Source of the DNA: Chromatiales bacterium
GTDB taxonomy: Bacteria; Pseudomonadota; Gammaproteobacteria; SpSt-1174
Assembly (NCBI GenBank): GCA_014762505.1
Contig: JABURS010000043.1
Location: 248,001-312,000 of the forward strand
Length of the DNA stretch: 64,000 bases
Direction: 5' to 3'
The notes under the pieces were generated by a model. It saw nothing but the letters and a program-made list of their open reading frames with translations, was not told the DNA's origin and ran no database searches. The position numbers and the translations under genes were made by a program. Shown here piece after piece: positions 46,946 to 56,179 of the stretch. Every line of letters begins with the position of its first letter. Position 1 is the stretch's first letter.

Positions 46946-47275
46946 ATGAATGATTCGATCCACAATTTCTCGGCGGGCTTCTTCCCGGGCCAGCTCGTGC
47001 GCCACCGGCTGTTCGGCTATCGCGGCGTGGTCTACGATGTCGATCCCGTATTCGATGAAAGCGATGCATGGTACGAGGCGATGGCCGGTACCCGTCCCCC
47101 CCGGGACCGTCCCTGGTACCGGGTGCTGGTCGACGGCCAGCCGGTGACGACCTATGTCGCCGAGCGCAACCTGGAGGCGGATGACAGCGCCATGCCCGTC
47201 AATCATCCCCTCGTCGAGGCCTTTTTCACCGGGTTTGAAGCCGGTGTCTACCATCTGCGCGTGAGTACGAACTGA
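46946..47275 (+). CDS. hspQ: Heat shock protein HspQ
   Basis: A 109-residue haemimethylated-DNA-binding/YccV-type protein, which in E. coli restrains DnaA and modulates Lon. FFPGQLVRHRLFGYRGVVYDVDP and PWYRVLVDGQPVTTYVAERNL are diagnostic. The ATG at 46946 fits the family start; the open frame above it is queC read antisense. The terB-like gene begins 2 bases after its stop, so the two are cotranscribed. Confidence 0.92.
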   Translation: MNDSIHNFSAGFFPGQLVRHRLFGYRGVVYDVDPVFDESDAWYEAMAGTRPPRDRPWYRVLVDGQPVTTYVAERNLEADDSAMPVNHPLVEAFFTGFEAGVYHLRVSTN

Positions 47276-47277
47276 CC

Positions 47278-47730
47278 ATGCTGGGTGCGATCAGGCAGTT
47301 TTTCGCCGAACAGCTGGGGGCGGCCGATGGCAGGGCCGACGATGCCCATACCCTGCACATGGCGTCGGCCATGCTGTTGCTGGAGGTGAGCCGGGCGGAT
47401 TTTTCCGTCGAGGCGGCGGAGCTGGCTGTGGTCGCCGGCATCCTGCGACGCCAGTTCGGGTTCTCCGCGCGGGAGGTCGACGAGCTCGTCGAGCTGGCCC
47501 TGCGGCACAGTGACGAGACGCATTCGATCCATCCTTTTCTGCGGCTGCTCAACGAGCACTGCGATGCCGGCGAGAAGGAGCGGATGATCGAGGACCTTTG
47601 GCGCGTGGCCTACGCGGACGACCGGTTGGACAAGTACGAGGAGCATCAGATACGCAAGATCGCGGATCTGCTGTACGTCCCGCATGCCAACTTCATTCGC
47701 ACCAAGCACCGTGTCCAGGCCGGGGAGTGA
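47278..47730 (+). CDS. TerB-family protein
   Basis: A 150-residue all-helical cytoplasmic protein of the TerB (tellurite resistance B) fold. It has two repeats with acidic metal-binding-type turns (MLLLEVSRADFSVEAAELAVV and LWRVAYADDRLDKYEEHQIRKIADLL). Standalone TerB proteins in proteobacteria have no proven function. It follows hspQ directly and ends at a strong bidirectional terminator. Confidence 0.88.
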   Translation: MLGAIRQFFAEQLGAADGRADDAHTLHMASAMLLLEVSRADFSVEAAELAVVAGILRRQFGFSAREVDELVELALRHSDETHSIHPFLRLLNEHCDAGEKERMIEDLWRVAYADDRLDKYEEHQIRKIADLLYVPHANFIRTKHRVQAGE

Positions 47731-47781
47731 GCATGGTCCGCTGACCCTGTGTTAACCACCCGATGGTGACCCCATTGGCAT

Positions 47782-47827
47782 GCCAGCAACGAAAAAGGGG
47801 CCCTGGGGCCCCTTTTTCGTTGCTGGC
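47782..47827. terminator. Bidirectional terminator between terB-like and HU genes
   Basis: A perfect 21-bp stem (47782-47802 with 47807-47827) with loop CTGG. Each arm contains an A5 or T5 run, so it works for both converging genes. Confidence 0.95.
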
Positions 47828-47838
47828 GAGGACGGACC

Positions 47839-48195
47839 TCAGACCATGTCTTTCAGCCCCTTGAGCGGCTGCACCTTCACGACCTTGCGGGCCGGCTTGG
47901 CCTTGAACACGGTCTCTTCGCCGGTGAAGGGGTTGATGCCCTTGCGTGCCTTGGTGGCCGGCTTCTTGATGACCTTGATCTTCATGAGGCCCGGCACGGT
48001 GAAGGCACCCGGACCGCGGGCCTTCAGGTTCTTGCCGATCATGCCGTTCAGCGAATCGAACACGGCGCTCACGTCCTTGCGGGTGAGGCCCGTTTCGCCG
48101 GCGATATGGTTTAGAATTTCGGACTTGGTCGGCGGCTTGGCAACGGCGCTGGCGGTTGCGGTTTTTTTCTTAGCGGCCTTTTTCTTTGCAGCCAT
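47839..48195 (-). CDS. HU/IHF-family DNA-binding protein with Lys/Ala-rich N-tail
   Basis: A 118-residue nucleoid protein. The first 22 residues are a Lys/Ala tail (MAAKKKAAKKKTATASAVAK). The HU fold follows: SEILNHIAGETGLTRKDVSAVFDSL, GPGAFTVPGLMKIKVIKKPATKARKG, then INPFTGEETVFKAKPARKVVKVQPLKGLKDMV. The DNA-contact arm carries NPFTGE in place of the usual RNPxTG. GAAGGAG supports the ATG. The tail resembles histone-H1-like extensions and may compact DNA (inference). Confidence 0.88.
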   Translation of the reverse strand: MAAKKKAAKKKTATASAVAKPPTKSEILNHIAGETGLTRKDVSAVFDSLNGMIGKNLKARGPGAFTVPGLMKIKVIKKPATKARKGINPFTGEETVFKAKPARKVVKVQPLKGLKDMV

Positions 48196-48328
48196 TGGCA
48201 ACTCCTTCGGATGGTTTGACGGCGACTTGCCGGGTAAGGTCGGGGAAAAGATAGCACGCTGTCTGCGTGGGTGCGAGTGATAATATGCTTGTATATAAGT
48301 GTTTTCTTCAATTCGACGGGGTGTCGGC

Positions 48329-49027
48329 ATGGACCTGCTGACGCTCTGTCTCACGGCCTTTGCCTCGGGACTGCTCGGTGGCGTGCACTGCGTGGGCATG
48401 TGCGGCGGCGTGGTGGGCGCCATGACCTTCGGCCTGCCGGAGCAGGAGCGGCGGCCCGGTGGCCGTTTGCTGCTGTTCCTGGCCGGCTACAATCTCGGCC
48501 GTATCGCGAGCTACATGCTGGCGGGCCTGATCGTCGGTGGTGTCGCCGGTCTGGCGGTGGATCTCGTCGACCTGCGCACGGCGACCATGGTGCTGCTGCT
48601 GCTGGCGGGCATCTTCATGCTCCTGCTCGGGCTGTATCTGGCAGGATGGTGGCGGGGGCTGGCGCAGATCGAACGTCTGGGTGGTCTGCTGTGGCGCCGC
48701 ATCGAGCCGCTGGCGCGCCGTCTGATGATCGTGCGTACCCCCTGGCAGACGCTGCCCATGGGCCTGGTCTGGGGCTGGCTGCCCTGCGGGCTCGTCTATA
48801 GCGCGTTGATCCTCGCGTTGGCGGCCGGCGGGCCGCTGGAGGGGGCGCTGGTGATGCTGAGCTTCGGCCTGGGCACCCTGCCCAACCTGATGCTGATCGG
48901 CGTGTTCGCGGCCCAGCTCTCCCGCTTTACGCGCAACCCGCGGGTGCGGGTCGTGGCCGGCCTGCTGGTGATGGGCTTCGGGGTGTATTACCTGGGACTG
49001 GCGTTGACCGGTTCGCTGCCGGCCTGA
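48329..49027 (+). CDS. TauE/SafE-like (DsbD_2 type) membrane protein
   Basis: A 232-residue inner-membrane protein with about six hydrophobic segments. The motif GGVHCVGMCGGVVGAMTFGLP near residues 15-36 and GLVWGWLPCGLVYSALILALAAG near 150 identify the family often named sulfite exporter TauE/SafE or the UreH/DsbD_2 type. Relatives commonly sit beside cbb3 oxidase genes, hinting at metal or thiol traffic. No such neighbours are here. The ATG follows GGGGTG. It is divergent from the HU gene. Confidence 0.82.
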   Translation: MDLLTLCLTAFASGLLGGVHCVGMCGGVVGAMTFGLPEQERRPGGRLLLFLAGYNLGRIASYMLAGLIVGGVAGLAVDLVDLRTATMVLLLLAGIFMLLLGLYLAGWWRGLAQIERLGGLLWRRIEPLARRLMIVRTPWQTLPMGLVWGWLPCGLVYSALILALAAGGPLEGALVMLSFGLGTLPNLMLIGVFAAQLSRFTRNPRVRVVAGLLVMGFGVYYLGLALTGSLPA

Positions 49028-49060
49028 GCCGGCCGCGGGTGATCCCGCGGCCGGACTGTC

Positions 49061-49507
49061 TCAGTTGACGAAGAACTGCTGGCGGAAGCTCAGGGTTCCT
49101 CGCGGCCCGCCCTCCGGCACCACCTCCACCGTGAAGTCCACCGTCTCGCCGTCCACGATGCGGAAGTCGGCGATGTAGTAGATGGAGTCCTGGTCGACGA
49201 TCTCGCGCACGGTCATCGGCTTGACCTGCTGGTTGAGATTCACCGCGCGCACGCTGATCTGGGCCTTGACCGGCTGGTTGGGCACGCCGGCCGTGCGCTT
49301 CAGCACGGAGAAGGTCACCATGGCGCGGTTGGCACTGCGCTGGATGTCGTAGGCCCGCGCCGTTTCCGGGGCGAGGAAGTCGGTGCCCAGGGCGTTGTAG
49401 TGGACGACGAAGTCACCGATCTCCTGGAACTTCTCGGCCTGGGCGGCCGGGACGAGGGCGATGAGCAGGAACAGGACGAAAGCCGAGATGCGCCTGGCGT
49501 GAGTCAT
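49061..49507 (-). CDS. DUF4426 periplasmic protein
   Basis: A 148-residue secreted protein (signal MTHARRISAFVLFLLIALVPAAQA). KFQEIGDFVVHYNALGTDFLAPETARAYDIQRSANRAMVTFSVL is typical of DUF4426, a family regularly found after metW in gammaproteobacteria. Function unknown. It lies 75 bases downstream of metW on the same strand and is probably the last gene of metX-metW-DUF4426. Confidence 0.85.
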   Translation of the reverse strand: MTHARRISAFVLFLLIALVPAAQAEKFQEIGDFVVHYNALGTDFLAPETARAYDIQRSANRAMVTFSVLKRTAGVPNQPVKAQISVRAVNLNQQVKPMTVREIVDQDSIYYIADFRIVDGETVDFTVEVVPEGGPRGTLSFRQQFFVN

Positions 49508-49582
49508 GGGCGGATCCTCCGTTGCTTGTTGTTATGTATGGAGTGTAGGCGAAGATTCATCCCCCGCCAGCCGCTGCAGTGA

Positions 49583-50179
49583 TCAGCCGCGGCAGAAGCG
49601 GTACAGGGCGATCTCGCCAAGCAGGTTGGGCATGACGTGCATGCCGTGATGGCGGCGATGCGCGGCGTCCACCACCTCGCGCTGCAAGATGTGTATGCCG
49701 CGCTCGCGGCACAGGGCCTCGAAGTCGCGGATGGTGCACAGGTGGATGTTGGGCGTGTCATACCAGGCGTTGGGCAGGGTGCGGGAGACCGGCATGCGGC
49801 CCCTGAATGCCAGATGCAGCCGGTTCTTCCAGTGGCCCATGTTGGGGAAGGTGACGATGCCTTCGCGGCCGACGCGCAGCATCTCGTCGAGCAGGCGTTC
49901 GGGATGCGTCATCGCCTGCAGGGTCTGCGACATGATGACGTAGTCGAAGGAGTCCTCGTCGAAGAACACGGACAGCCCGTCGTCCAGGTCGGTCTGGATG
50001 ACGTTCACCCCCTTGTCGATGCAGGCGACGATGTTGTCGTCGTCGATCTCCAGGCCGTAGCCGGTGACGTCGCGCTGCGTTTCCAGGTGGGCGAGCAGCG
50101 TGCCGTCGCCGCAGCCCAGGTCCAGCACCCGCGAGCCCGGCTCGATCCATTCGGCGATGATGGCCAGATCGGGACGCAT
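49583..50179 (-). CDS. metW: Methionine biosynthesis protein MetW
   Basis: A 198-residue SAM-methyltransferase-fold protein. VLDLGCGDGTLLAHLE is the SAM loop. SFDYVIMSQTLQAMTHPERLLDEMLRVGREGIVTFPNMGHW is diagnostic for MetW. MetW acts with MetX in homoserine acylation. Its ATG shares one base with the metX stop (TGATG), so the two are coupled. Confidence 0.94.
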   Translation of the reverse strand: MRPDLAIIAEWIEPGSRVLDLGCGDGTLLAHLETQRDVTGYGLEIDDDNIVACIDKGVNVIQTDLDDGLSVFFDEDSFDYVIMSQTLQAMTHPERLLDEMLRVGREGIVTFPNMGHWKNRLHLAFRGRMPVSRTLPNAWYDTPNIHLCTIRDFEALCRERGIHILQREVVDAAHRRHHGMHVMPNLLGEIALYRFCRG

Positions 50180-51324
50180 CAGCCGATCTCCTCTTCGACG
50201 CGGCGCATGTAGCTGTACAGCACCTTCATGTACTGCGGGATCGGCAGCAGGAAGGCATCGTGGCCGTGGTGGGCCTCCACCTCGGCATAGCTCACCACCC
50301 GGTCGGCATCCAGCAGGGCACGGGTGATCTCGCGCGAACGCTGCGGCGCGAAGCGCCAGTCGCTGGTGAAGGACACCACCAGGAACTCCGCGCTGGCACG
50401 GCGGAAGGCCTCGGCCAGGTCGCCCTCGTAGTCGTGCGCCGGGTCGAAGTAGTCCAGCGCCTTGGTCATGAGCAGGTAGGTGTTGGCGTCGAAGCGCTCG
50501 ACGAAGGACTCGCCCTGGTAGCGCAGGTAGCTCTCGATCTGGAACTCGACGTCGAAGCCGAAGTTGATCTTGCCCTCGCGCAGGTCGCGGCCGAACTTGG
50601 CGCGCATGGCCTCGTCCGAGAGGTAGGTGATGTGGCCGAGCATGCGCGCCAGGCGCAGGCCGCGACGCGGCACTGTGTCGTGGGCGTAGAAATGCCCCTC
50701 GTGGAATTCCGGGTCGGTGAGGATGGCCTGGCGGGCCACCTCGTTGAAGGCGATGTTCTGTGCCGAGAGCTTGGGCGCGGCGGCGATGACGATGGCGTGG
50801 CGCAGACGCTCGGGCAGATCGATGGCCCACTGCATCACCTGCATGCCACCGAGGCTGCCGCCGATCACGGCGGCCCACTGTGCGATGCCGAGCGTGTCGG
50901 CCAGGCGCGCCTGGCTCTTCACCCAGTCCTTGACCGTGACGATGGGGAAGTCGGCCCCCCATTCCCTGCCGGTCGCGGGGTTGACCTGGTTGGGGCCGCT
51001 CGAGCCCTTGCAGCCGCCCAGGTTGTTGAGCGAGACGATGAAGTACTTGCGGGTGTCGAACGGCTTGCCCGGGCCGATGCAGCTGTCCCACCAGCCGGGC
51101 TTGCGGTCTTCCATGCGGTGATAGCCGGCGGCATGGTGGTCGCCGGACAGGGCATGGCAGATCAGGATGGCGTTGGAGCGGTCGGCGTTGAGCTCGCCGT
51201 AGGTCTCGTAGACGAGATCGTATTCCACGAGCGCACGCCCGCATTCCAGCTCGAGCGGCTGGTCGAAATGCAGCGTCTGGGGGGATACCAGGCCGACGGA
51301 ATCGGCGGGTATGGTCTCCGGCAT
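50179..51324 (-). CDS. metX: Homoserine O-acyltransferase MetX
   Basis: A 381-residue alpha/beta-hydrolase that acylates homoserine at the start of methionine synthesis; MetX with MetW in this class is usually the succinyl type. The nucleophile elbow is GGSLGGMQ, the late Asp lies in LLDADRVV or nearby, and the catalytic His is in [22 protein letters not shown] and [13 protein letters not shown] shape the site. Length is normal. Confidence 0.94.
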   Translation of the reverse strand: MPETIPADSVGLVSPQTLHFDQPLELECGRALVEYDLVYETYGELNADRSNAILICHALSGDHHAAGYHRMEDRKPGWWDSCIGPGKPFDTRKYFIVSLNNLGGCKGSSGPNQVNPATGREWGADFPIVTVKDWVKSQARLADTLGIAQWAAVIGGSLGGMQVMQWAIDLPERLRHAIVIAAAPKLSAQNIAFNEVARQAILTDPEFHEGHFYAHDTVPRRGLRLARMLGHITYLSDEAMRAKFGRDLREGKINFGFDVEFQIESYLRYQGESFVERFDANTYLLMTKALDYFDPAHDYEGDLAEAFRRASAEFLVVSFTSDWRFAPQRSREITRALLDADRVVSYAEVEAHHGHDAFLLPIPQYMKVLYSYMRRVEEEIG

Positions 51325-51366
51325 CGTGGGAATCGTGTGTCTGGCTGGGAAAAAAGTCGTCTGAGT

Positions 51367-51702
51367 CTAATGATGGGGTCCGGCGGATGCAACCGGACTC
51401 CTGTCGGTGCCGGGGATGACCGGTGGCAGCCGCCGCGGTGCGCGGATGCGCAGGCGCTTGTCGCGGCCGGTCTCGCCGGCCAGCAGCTCGATGCTCCCCC
51501 GGGGCACCCCGAAGGCCCTGGCGAGGAAGGCCGTCAGTGCGGCATTCGCCTGGCCGTCCACCGGCGGCGCCGTGAGCCGGACCTTGAGCCGGTCGCCCAG
51601 CACCTCGGCGAAGCCGTCGCGGCTGGCGCGCGGCTGCACCTTCAGCTTGAGGATGAGGTCGCCGTCCTCCCAGCGGAAGAAGGCGCCGGCATCCTCAGAC
51701 AT
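51367..51702 (-). CDS. yggU: DUF167 protein YggU
   Basis: A 111-residue small protein of the YggU/DUF167 family. LILKLKVQPRASRDGFAEVLGDRLKVRLTAPPVDGQANAALTAFLARAFGV is diagnostic. Function unknown. The C-terminal 20 residues extend beyond the family. It overlaps the end of yggT by 8 bases, in the common yggS-proC-yggT-yggU order. Confidence 0.9.
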   Translation of the reverse strand: MSEDAGAFFRWEDGDLILKLKVQPRASRDGFAEVLGDRLKVRLTAPPVDGQANAALTAFLARAFGVPRGSIELLAGETGRDKRLRIRAPRRLPPVIPGTDRSPVASAGPHH

Positions 51703-52248
51703 AGCCGACCAGGTGATCCAGTATCCGCAGGCCGATGAACAGGAGCAGGATCGCGATCATCGGCGTGATGTCGATCATGCCGAACGGCGGGATCACGCGG
51801 CGCAGCGGACGCATCAGCGGCTCGGTGAGGCTCCAGGCCAGGGAGGCGGCCGGGTTGCGGCTGCCGGGGCGACCCAGCTGACGATGACCTGGATGAAGAT
51901 GGCGGCGATGAAGACCCACACGCCCAGGCGCGCCAGCTGCACCACCGAGGCCAGCAGGATCGCCCCGACGGGGGTCGGGCGGCCGTGGAGCAGGAGCAGC
52001 AGCGTGAGCTCGATGGCCTGCAGCAGCAGCATGAGCAGGATGGCGGCGGTGTCGATGCGGCCGATCGGCGGGATCACGCGGCGCAGCGGCACTAGGATCG
52101 GGTTGGTGACGCTGACGATGGCCTGCGAGAGCGGGTTGTAGAAGTCCGCGCGTACCCAGGCCAGCAGGAAACGCAGCATCACGAAGACGATCAGGAAGGA
52201 AAACAGGAACTGGATCAGCAGGGATCCGATGTCTTGCCCGAGATTCAT
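51695..52248 (-). pseudogene. yggT: YggT-family membrane protein with a -1 frameshift
   Basis: YggT has two YGGT repeats, each with membrane helices and the motif PLRRVIPPxGxID. The first repeat and most of the second read from ATG 52248 to VIVSWVAP. The frame then shifts and continues as GSRNPAASLAWSLTEPLMRPLRRVIPPFGMID in another frame to 51695. Adding one base at the run of four G/C (51866-51869) restores a full-length protein of about 184 residues. It is either a real mutation or a homopolymer sequencing error. Confidence 0.85.
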
Positions 52249-52249
52249 G

Positions 52250-53086
52250 TCAGTCTTTCCCCAGTTCGTCGCCCAGTTCGCGGGCACGGTCGGCGGCCGC
52301 GGCCAGGGCCTGTTCGAAGAGTGGCATCAGGCCGCCGGACTCCAGCGCCCGGATGGCCCGTTCGGTGGTGCCCCCGGGGGAAGTCACCCGGGCGCGCAGG
52401 GTGGCGGCGTCGTCGGTGCTCTCCAGGGCGAGCTTGGCGGCCCCGAAGGCGGTCTCCAGCACCAGCAGGCGGGCCTGTTCCGGGGCCAGCCCCAGCTTCT
52501 CGCCGGCCGCCTGCATCGCCTCCATCACGTAGAAGAAGTAGGCCGGGCCGCTGCCGGAGACGGCGGTCACGGCATCCAGCTGCGCCTCGTTCCCCACCCA
52601 CAGCGTGAGGCCGACGGCACGCAGGATGCGTTCGGCGGCATTGCGCTGGGCCGCGGACACGGCCAGGTTCGCATACAGGCCGCTGGCGCCGCTGCGCACC
52701 AGTGCCGGGGTGTTGGGCATGCAGCGCACGATGGCATGGCCGCCGCCCAGCCAGCGGTCGATGTCGCCTGCCCGCACCCCGGCGGCGATGGAGACGATGA
52801 GCGGGCGCCTGCGCGCCACGGTGGGCAGCAGGTCTTCCGTCACGGCGCGCATCACCTGCGGCTTGACGGCCAGCACCAGGATGCCGGCGTCGGCGGCTGC
52901 AGCGTGGTTGTCTGCGGTGGTGCACAGGCCGGGCCAGCGCGCGGCCAGGCCTGCCAGGGTCTCGGCGGAGGGGTCGGCGACGATGATGCCCTCGGGGGCG
53001 CGGCCGTCGGCCACCAGCCCGCCGATGATGCTGGCGGCCATGTTGCCGCCGCCGATGAAGCAGATGCTGTCGTTGTGCGTGGTCAT
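52250..53086 (-). CDS. proC: Pyrroline-5-carboxylate reductase
   Basis: The last step of proline synthesis: NAD(P)H reduction of pyrroline-5-carboxylate. The 278-residue protein has the Rossmann motif FIGGGNMA and the signature VTAVSGSGPAYFFYVMEAM, then VTSPGGTTERAIRALE. It sits between yggS and yggT, its usual place. Confidence 0.95.
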   Translation of the reverse strand: MTTHNDSICFIGGGNMAASIIGGLVADGRAPEGIIVADPSAETLAGLAARWPGLCTTADNHAAAADAGILVLAVKPQVMRAVTEDLLPTVARRRPLIVSIAAGVRAGDIDRWLGGGHAIVRCMPNTPALVRSGASGLYANLAVSAAQRNAAERILRAVGLTLWVGNEAQLDAVTAVSGSGPAYFFYVMEAMQAAGEKLGLAPEQARLLVLETAFGAAKLALESTDDAATLRARVTSPGGTTERAIRALESGGLMPLFEQALAAAADRARELGDELGKD

Positions 53087-53119
53087 GATGTGCGCTGTCT
53101 GGTGGTGTATGGGCTCATT

Positions 53120-53803
53120 CTACCCGCGCGCCCCGAAGATTGCCGTACCGATGCGCACCAGGGTGGCCCCCTCGGCGATGGCGGCGGCCATGTCGCCCGT
53201 CATGCCCATGGAAAGGGTGTCGAGCACGTGGCCGCGGGCGATCAGCGCCTCCTGCGCCTCCCTTACCCGGGCGAAGACGCGGCGCTGGGCATCGAAGTCG
53301 GTGCTCGGGGCCGGGATGGCCATCAGGCCCCGCAGGCGCAGCGCGGACAGGCCGGCGATGGTCTCGGCCAGGGCCGGCAGGGCCTCCGGCGTCACTCCGG
53401 ACTTGCTCGCCTCGCCGCTGATGTTCACCTGCAGGCAGACGTTCAGCGGGGCCATGTGCGCCGGGCGCTGCTCATGCAGGCGCCGGGCGATCTTCCCGCG
53501 GTCCAGGCTGTGCATCCAGTCGGCCCGTTCGGCGACGATGCGCGACTTGTTCGATTGCAGCGGGCCGATGAAATGCCACTCGATGCCCGCATCGGCCAGT
53601 GCCTCCTGCTTCTCCTCCAGCTCCTGCACGTAGTTCTCGCCGAAGGCGCGCTGTCCGCAGGCCAGCGCCTCGCGCAGGTCGGCGACGGGCTTGGTCTTGC
53701 TCACGGCCAGCAGCCGCACGCTGTCCGGCACGCGGCCAAAACGGGCCTCGAGCTGGTGGATTTCGTCGCGAATCCTGCGCAGATTGTCGCAAATTCCGGT
53801 CAT
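53120..53803 (-). CDS. yggS: PLP homeostasis protein YggS
   Basis: A 227-residue alanine-racemase-fold protein that binds pyridoxal phosphate. The PLP lysine is in LLAVSKTKP. FGENYVQELEEK, EWHFIGPLQSNK and LSMGMTGDMAAAIAEGATLVRIGTAIFG are family signatures. It has no enzyme activity in relatives and buffers PLP. It is divergent from pilT. Confidence 0.94.
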   Translation of the reverse strand: MTGICDNLRRIRDEIHQLEARFGRVPDSVRLLAVSKTKPVADLREALACGQRAFGENYVQELEEKQEALADAGIEWHFIGPLQSNKSRIVAERADWMHSLDRGKIARRLHEQRPAHMAPLNVCLQVNISGEASKSGVTPEALPALAETIAGLSALRLRGLMAIPAPSTDFDAQRRVFARVREAQEALIARGHVLDTLSMGMTGDMAAAIAEGATLVRIGTAIFGARG

Positions 53804-53811
53804 GACCCCTG

Positions 53812-53820
53812 TGCTATAGT
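53812..53820 (+). promoter_or_regulatory. Extended -10 promoter upstream of pilT
   Basis: TGCTATAGT is an extended -10 (TGn-TATAGT), 108 bases before the pilT start, with no good -35. Confidence 0.45.
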
Positions 53821-53927
53821 TGCTTTTCGTGGGCGTTGGGACGCATTATTTTCCCGGTCACATCCGCCGGCCGGCATGGCTTGCCCGGATCGGTGGCATA
53901 TAAGAACCATAAATTCTGGGGGGATCG

Positions 53928-54962
53928 ATGGATATCGCGCAACTTCTCGCCTTTGCGGTCAAGAACGGTGCATCCGACCTGCATCTCTCCGCCGGATTGC
54001 CGCCGATGATACGCGTGGATGGCGACGTGCGCCGTATCAACGTGCCGGCCATGGACCACAAGCAGGTCCACGGCATGGTGTACGACATCATGAACGACAA
54101 GCAGCGCAAGGACTACGAGGAATTCTGGGAGACCGACTTCTCCTTCGAGATCCCGGGCCTGGCGCGCTTTCGTGTCAACGCCTTCAACCACAACCGCGGT
54201 GCGGGGGCGGTGTTCCGTACCATCCCCTCCAAGATCCTCACCCTCGAGGAGCTGGGTGCGCCCAAGATCTTCGAGTCGATCTCCGAATACCCGCGCGGCA
54301 TCGTGCTGGTCACCGGGCCGACCGGCTCGGGCAAGTCGACCACGCTCGCAGCCATGATGAACCACAAGAACGAGACCGAGTACGGGCACATCCTCACTGT
54401 CGAGGACCCGATCGAGTTCGTGCACGAGAGCAAGAAGTGCCTCATCAACCAGCGCGAGGTGCATCGCGACACCATGGGCTTCAACGAGGCCCTGCGCTCG
54501 GCCCTGCGTGAAGACCCGGACACCATCCTGGTCGGCGAGATGCGCGACCTCGAGACCATCCGCCTGGCGCTCACGGCGGCCGAGACCGGCCATCTCGTGT
54601 TCGGCACCCTGCACACCAGTTCGGCCGCCAAGACCATCGACCGTGTGGTCGACGTGTTTCCGGCTGCGGAAAAGGACATGGTGCGGGCGATGCTCTCCGA
54701 ATCGCTGCGTGCGGTCATCTCGCAGTCGCTGCTGAAGAAGATCGGCGGCGGCCGTGTGGCGGCGCACGAGATCATGATCGGTACCCCCGCCATTCGCAAC
54801 CTCATTCGTGAAAACAAGATCGCGCAGATGTACTCGGCCATCCAGACCGGTCAGAACATCGGCATGCAGACGCTCGACCAGTCGCTGAAGGAGCTGGTGG
54901 CGCGCGGCGTCGTGAGCAAGGAAGAGGCGCGTCGTAAGGCCGCCAACCCCGACTCGCTGTAA
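53928..54962 (+). CDS. pilT: Type IV pilus retraction ATPase PilT
   Basis: A 344-residue hexameric motor that depolymerises pilin for twitching. Walker A GPTGSGKST (about residues 129-137), Asp box [11 protein letters not shown], Walker B (DPDTILVGEMRD), His box GHLVFGTLHTSSAAKT, and the retraction signature AIRNLIRENK near 287. It is first of three tandem retraction ATPase genes. Pilin and assembly genes are elsewhere. Confidence 0.96.
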   Translation: MDIAQLLAFAVKNGASDLHLSAGLPPMIRVDGDVRRINVPAMDHKQVHGMVYDIMNDKQRKDYEEFWETDFSFEIPGLARFRVNAFNHNRGAGAVFRTIPSKILTLEELGAPKIFESISEYPRGIVLVTGPTGSGKSTTLAAMMNHKNETEYGHILTVEDPIEFVHESKKCLINQREVHRDTMGFNEALRSALREDPDTILVGEMRDLETIRLALTAAETGHLVFGTLHTSSAAKTIDRVVDVFPAAEKDMVRAMLSESLRAVISQSLLKKIGGGRVAAHEIMIGTPAIRNLIRENKIAQMYSAIQTGQNIGMQTLDQSLKELVARGVVSKEEARRKAANPDSL

Positions 54963-54989
54963 TCACGCGATCAACGCTGGAGAGTCTCA

Positions 54990-56153
54990 ATGGATCGCGA
55001 TAAGGCCATACGTTTCATGCACGACCTGCTGAGGACCATGCTCAGCAAGGACGGCTCCGACCTCTTCATCACCTCTGGCGCACCGCCCTCGATGAAGGTG
55101 AACGGCAAGATGATGCCGATCACCAACCAGCCCCTGTCGCCCTCGCATACGCAGGTGCTGGTGCGTTCCATCATGAACGACAAGCAGGCGGCCGAGTTCG
55201 AGGAGCACATGGAATGCAACTTCGCCATCAGCCTGCCGGGCGTGGCGCGTTTTCGTGTCAACGCCTTCACCCAGCGTGGCAGCAGCGGCATGGTGCTGCG
55301 TGTCATCAACTCGGAGATCCCCAAGTTCGAGGACCTCGGTCTGCCCAAGGTGCTGTCGGACATCGCCATGACCAAGCGCGGCCTGGTGATCTTCGTCGGC
55401 GGCACCGGTTCCGGTAAGTCGACCTCGCTGGCGGCGATGGTCGGCTATCGCAACCACAACAGCTACGGGCACATCGTCACCATCGAGGACCCGATCGAGT
55501 TCGTGCACAACCACGGCAACTGCATCGTCACGCAGCGCGAGGTCGGCGTGGATACCGAGACCTACGAGATCGCGCTGAAGAACACCCTGCGACAGGCGCC
55601 GGACGTGATCCTGATCGGCGAAATCCGTGACCGCGACACCATGGACTACGGTATCGCCTTCGCCGAGACCGGCCATCTGTGTCTGTCCACCCTGCATGCC
55701 AACAGTACCAACCAGGCACTGGACCGCATCATCAACTTCTTCCCGGAAGAGCGCCGCCCGCAGCTTTTGATGGACCTGTCGCTCAACCTGCGTGCCGTCA
55801 TCTCCCAGCGCCTGATTCCGCGTGCCGATGGCAAGGGGCGCGTGCCGGCGGTGGAGATCATGATCAATACGCCGCTCATGTCCGACCTCATCTTCAAGGG
55901 CGAGGTCCACGAGATGAAGGAGCTGATGAAGAAGTCCAACGAGGCCGGCATGAAGACCTTCGACCAGGCCCTGTTCGATCTCTACGAATCCGGCCAGATC
56001 ACGCTCGAAGACGCCCTGCGCAATGCCGATTCGGTCAACGACCTGCGCCTGCGCGTCAAGCTGGAGAGCAAACGCGAGCAGTCGGACATCATGGAAGGTC
56101 TGGACGATCTGCAGGTGGAAGAGACCTCCGAGGAAAGCGGGCTGCTGCGCTAG
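54990..56153 (+). CDS. pilU: Type IV pilus retraction ATPase PilU
   Basis: A 387-residue PilU, the PilT-dependent accessory retraction motor. Walker A GGTGSGKST, IVTIEDPIEFVHNH, VILIGEIRDRDTMDYGIAFAETGHLCLSTLHANSTNQALDRIINFFPEE. The C-terminal 40 residues are charged. It lies 27 bases after pilT, the standard pair. Confidence 0.95.
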   Translation: MDRDKAIRFMHDLLRTMLSKDGSDLFITSGAPPSMKVNGKMMPITNQPLSPSHTQVLVRSIMNDKQAAEFEEHMECNFAISLPGVARFRVNAFTQRGSSGMVLRVINSEIPKFEDLGLPKVLSDIAMTKRGLVIFVGGTGSGKSTSLAAMVGYRNHNSYGHIVTIEDPIEFVHNHGNCIVTQREVGVDTETYEIALKNTLRQAPDVILIGEIRDRDTMDYGIAFAETGHLCLSTLHANSTNQALDRIINFFPEERRPQLLMDLSLNLRAVISQRLIPRADGKGRVPAVEIMINTPLMSDLIFKGEVHEMKELMKKSNEAGMKTFDQALFDLYESGQITLEDALRNADSVNDLRLRVKLESKREQSDIMEGLDDLQVEETSEESGLLR

Positions 56154-56179
56154 TGGCTCCACACAAAAACAACTGACAC

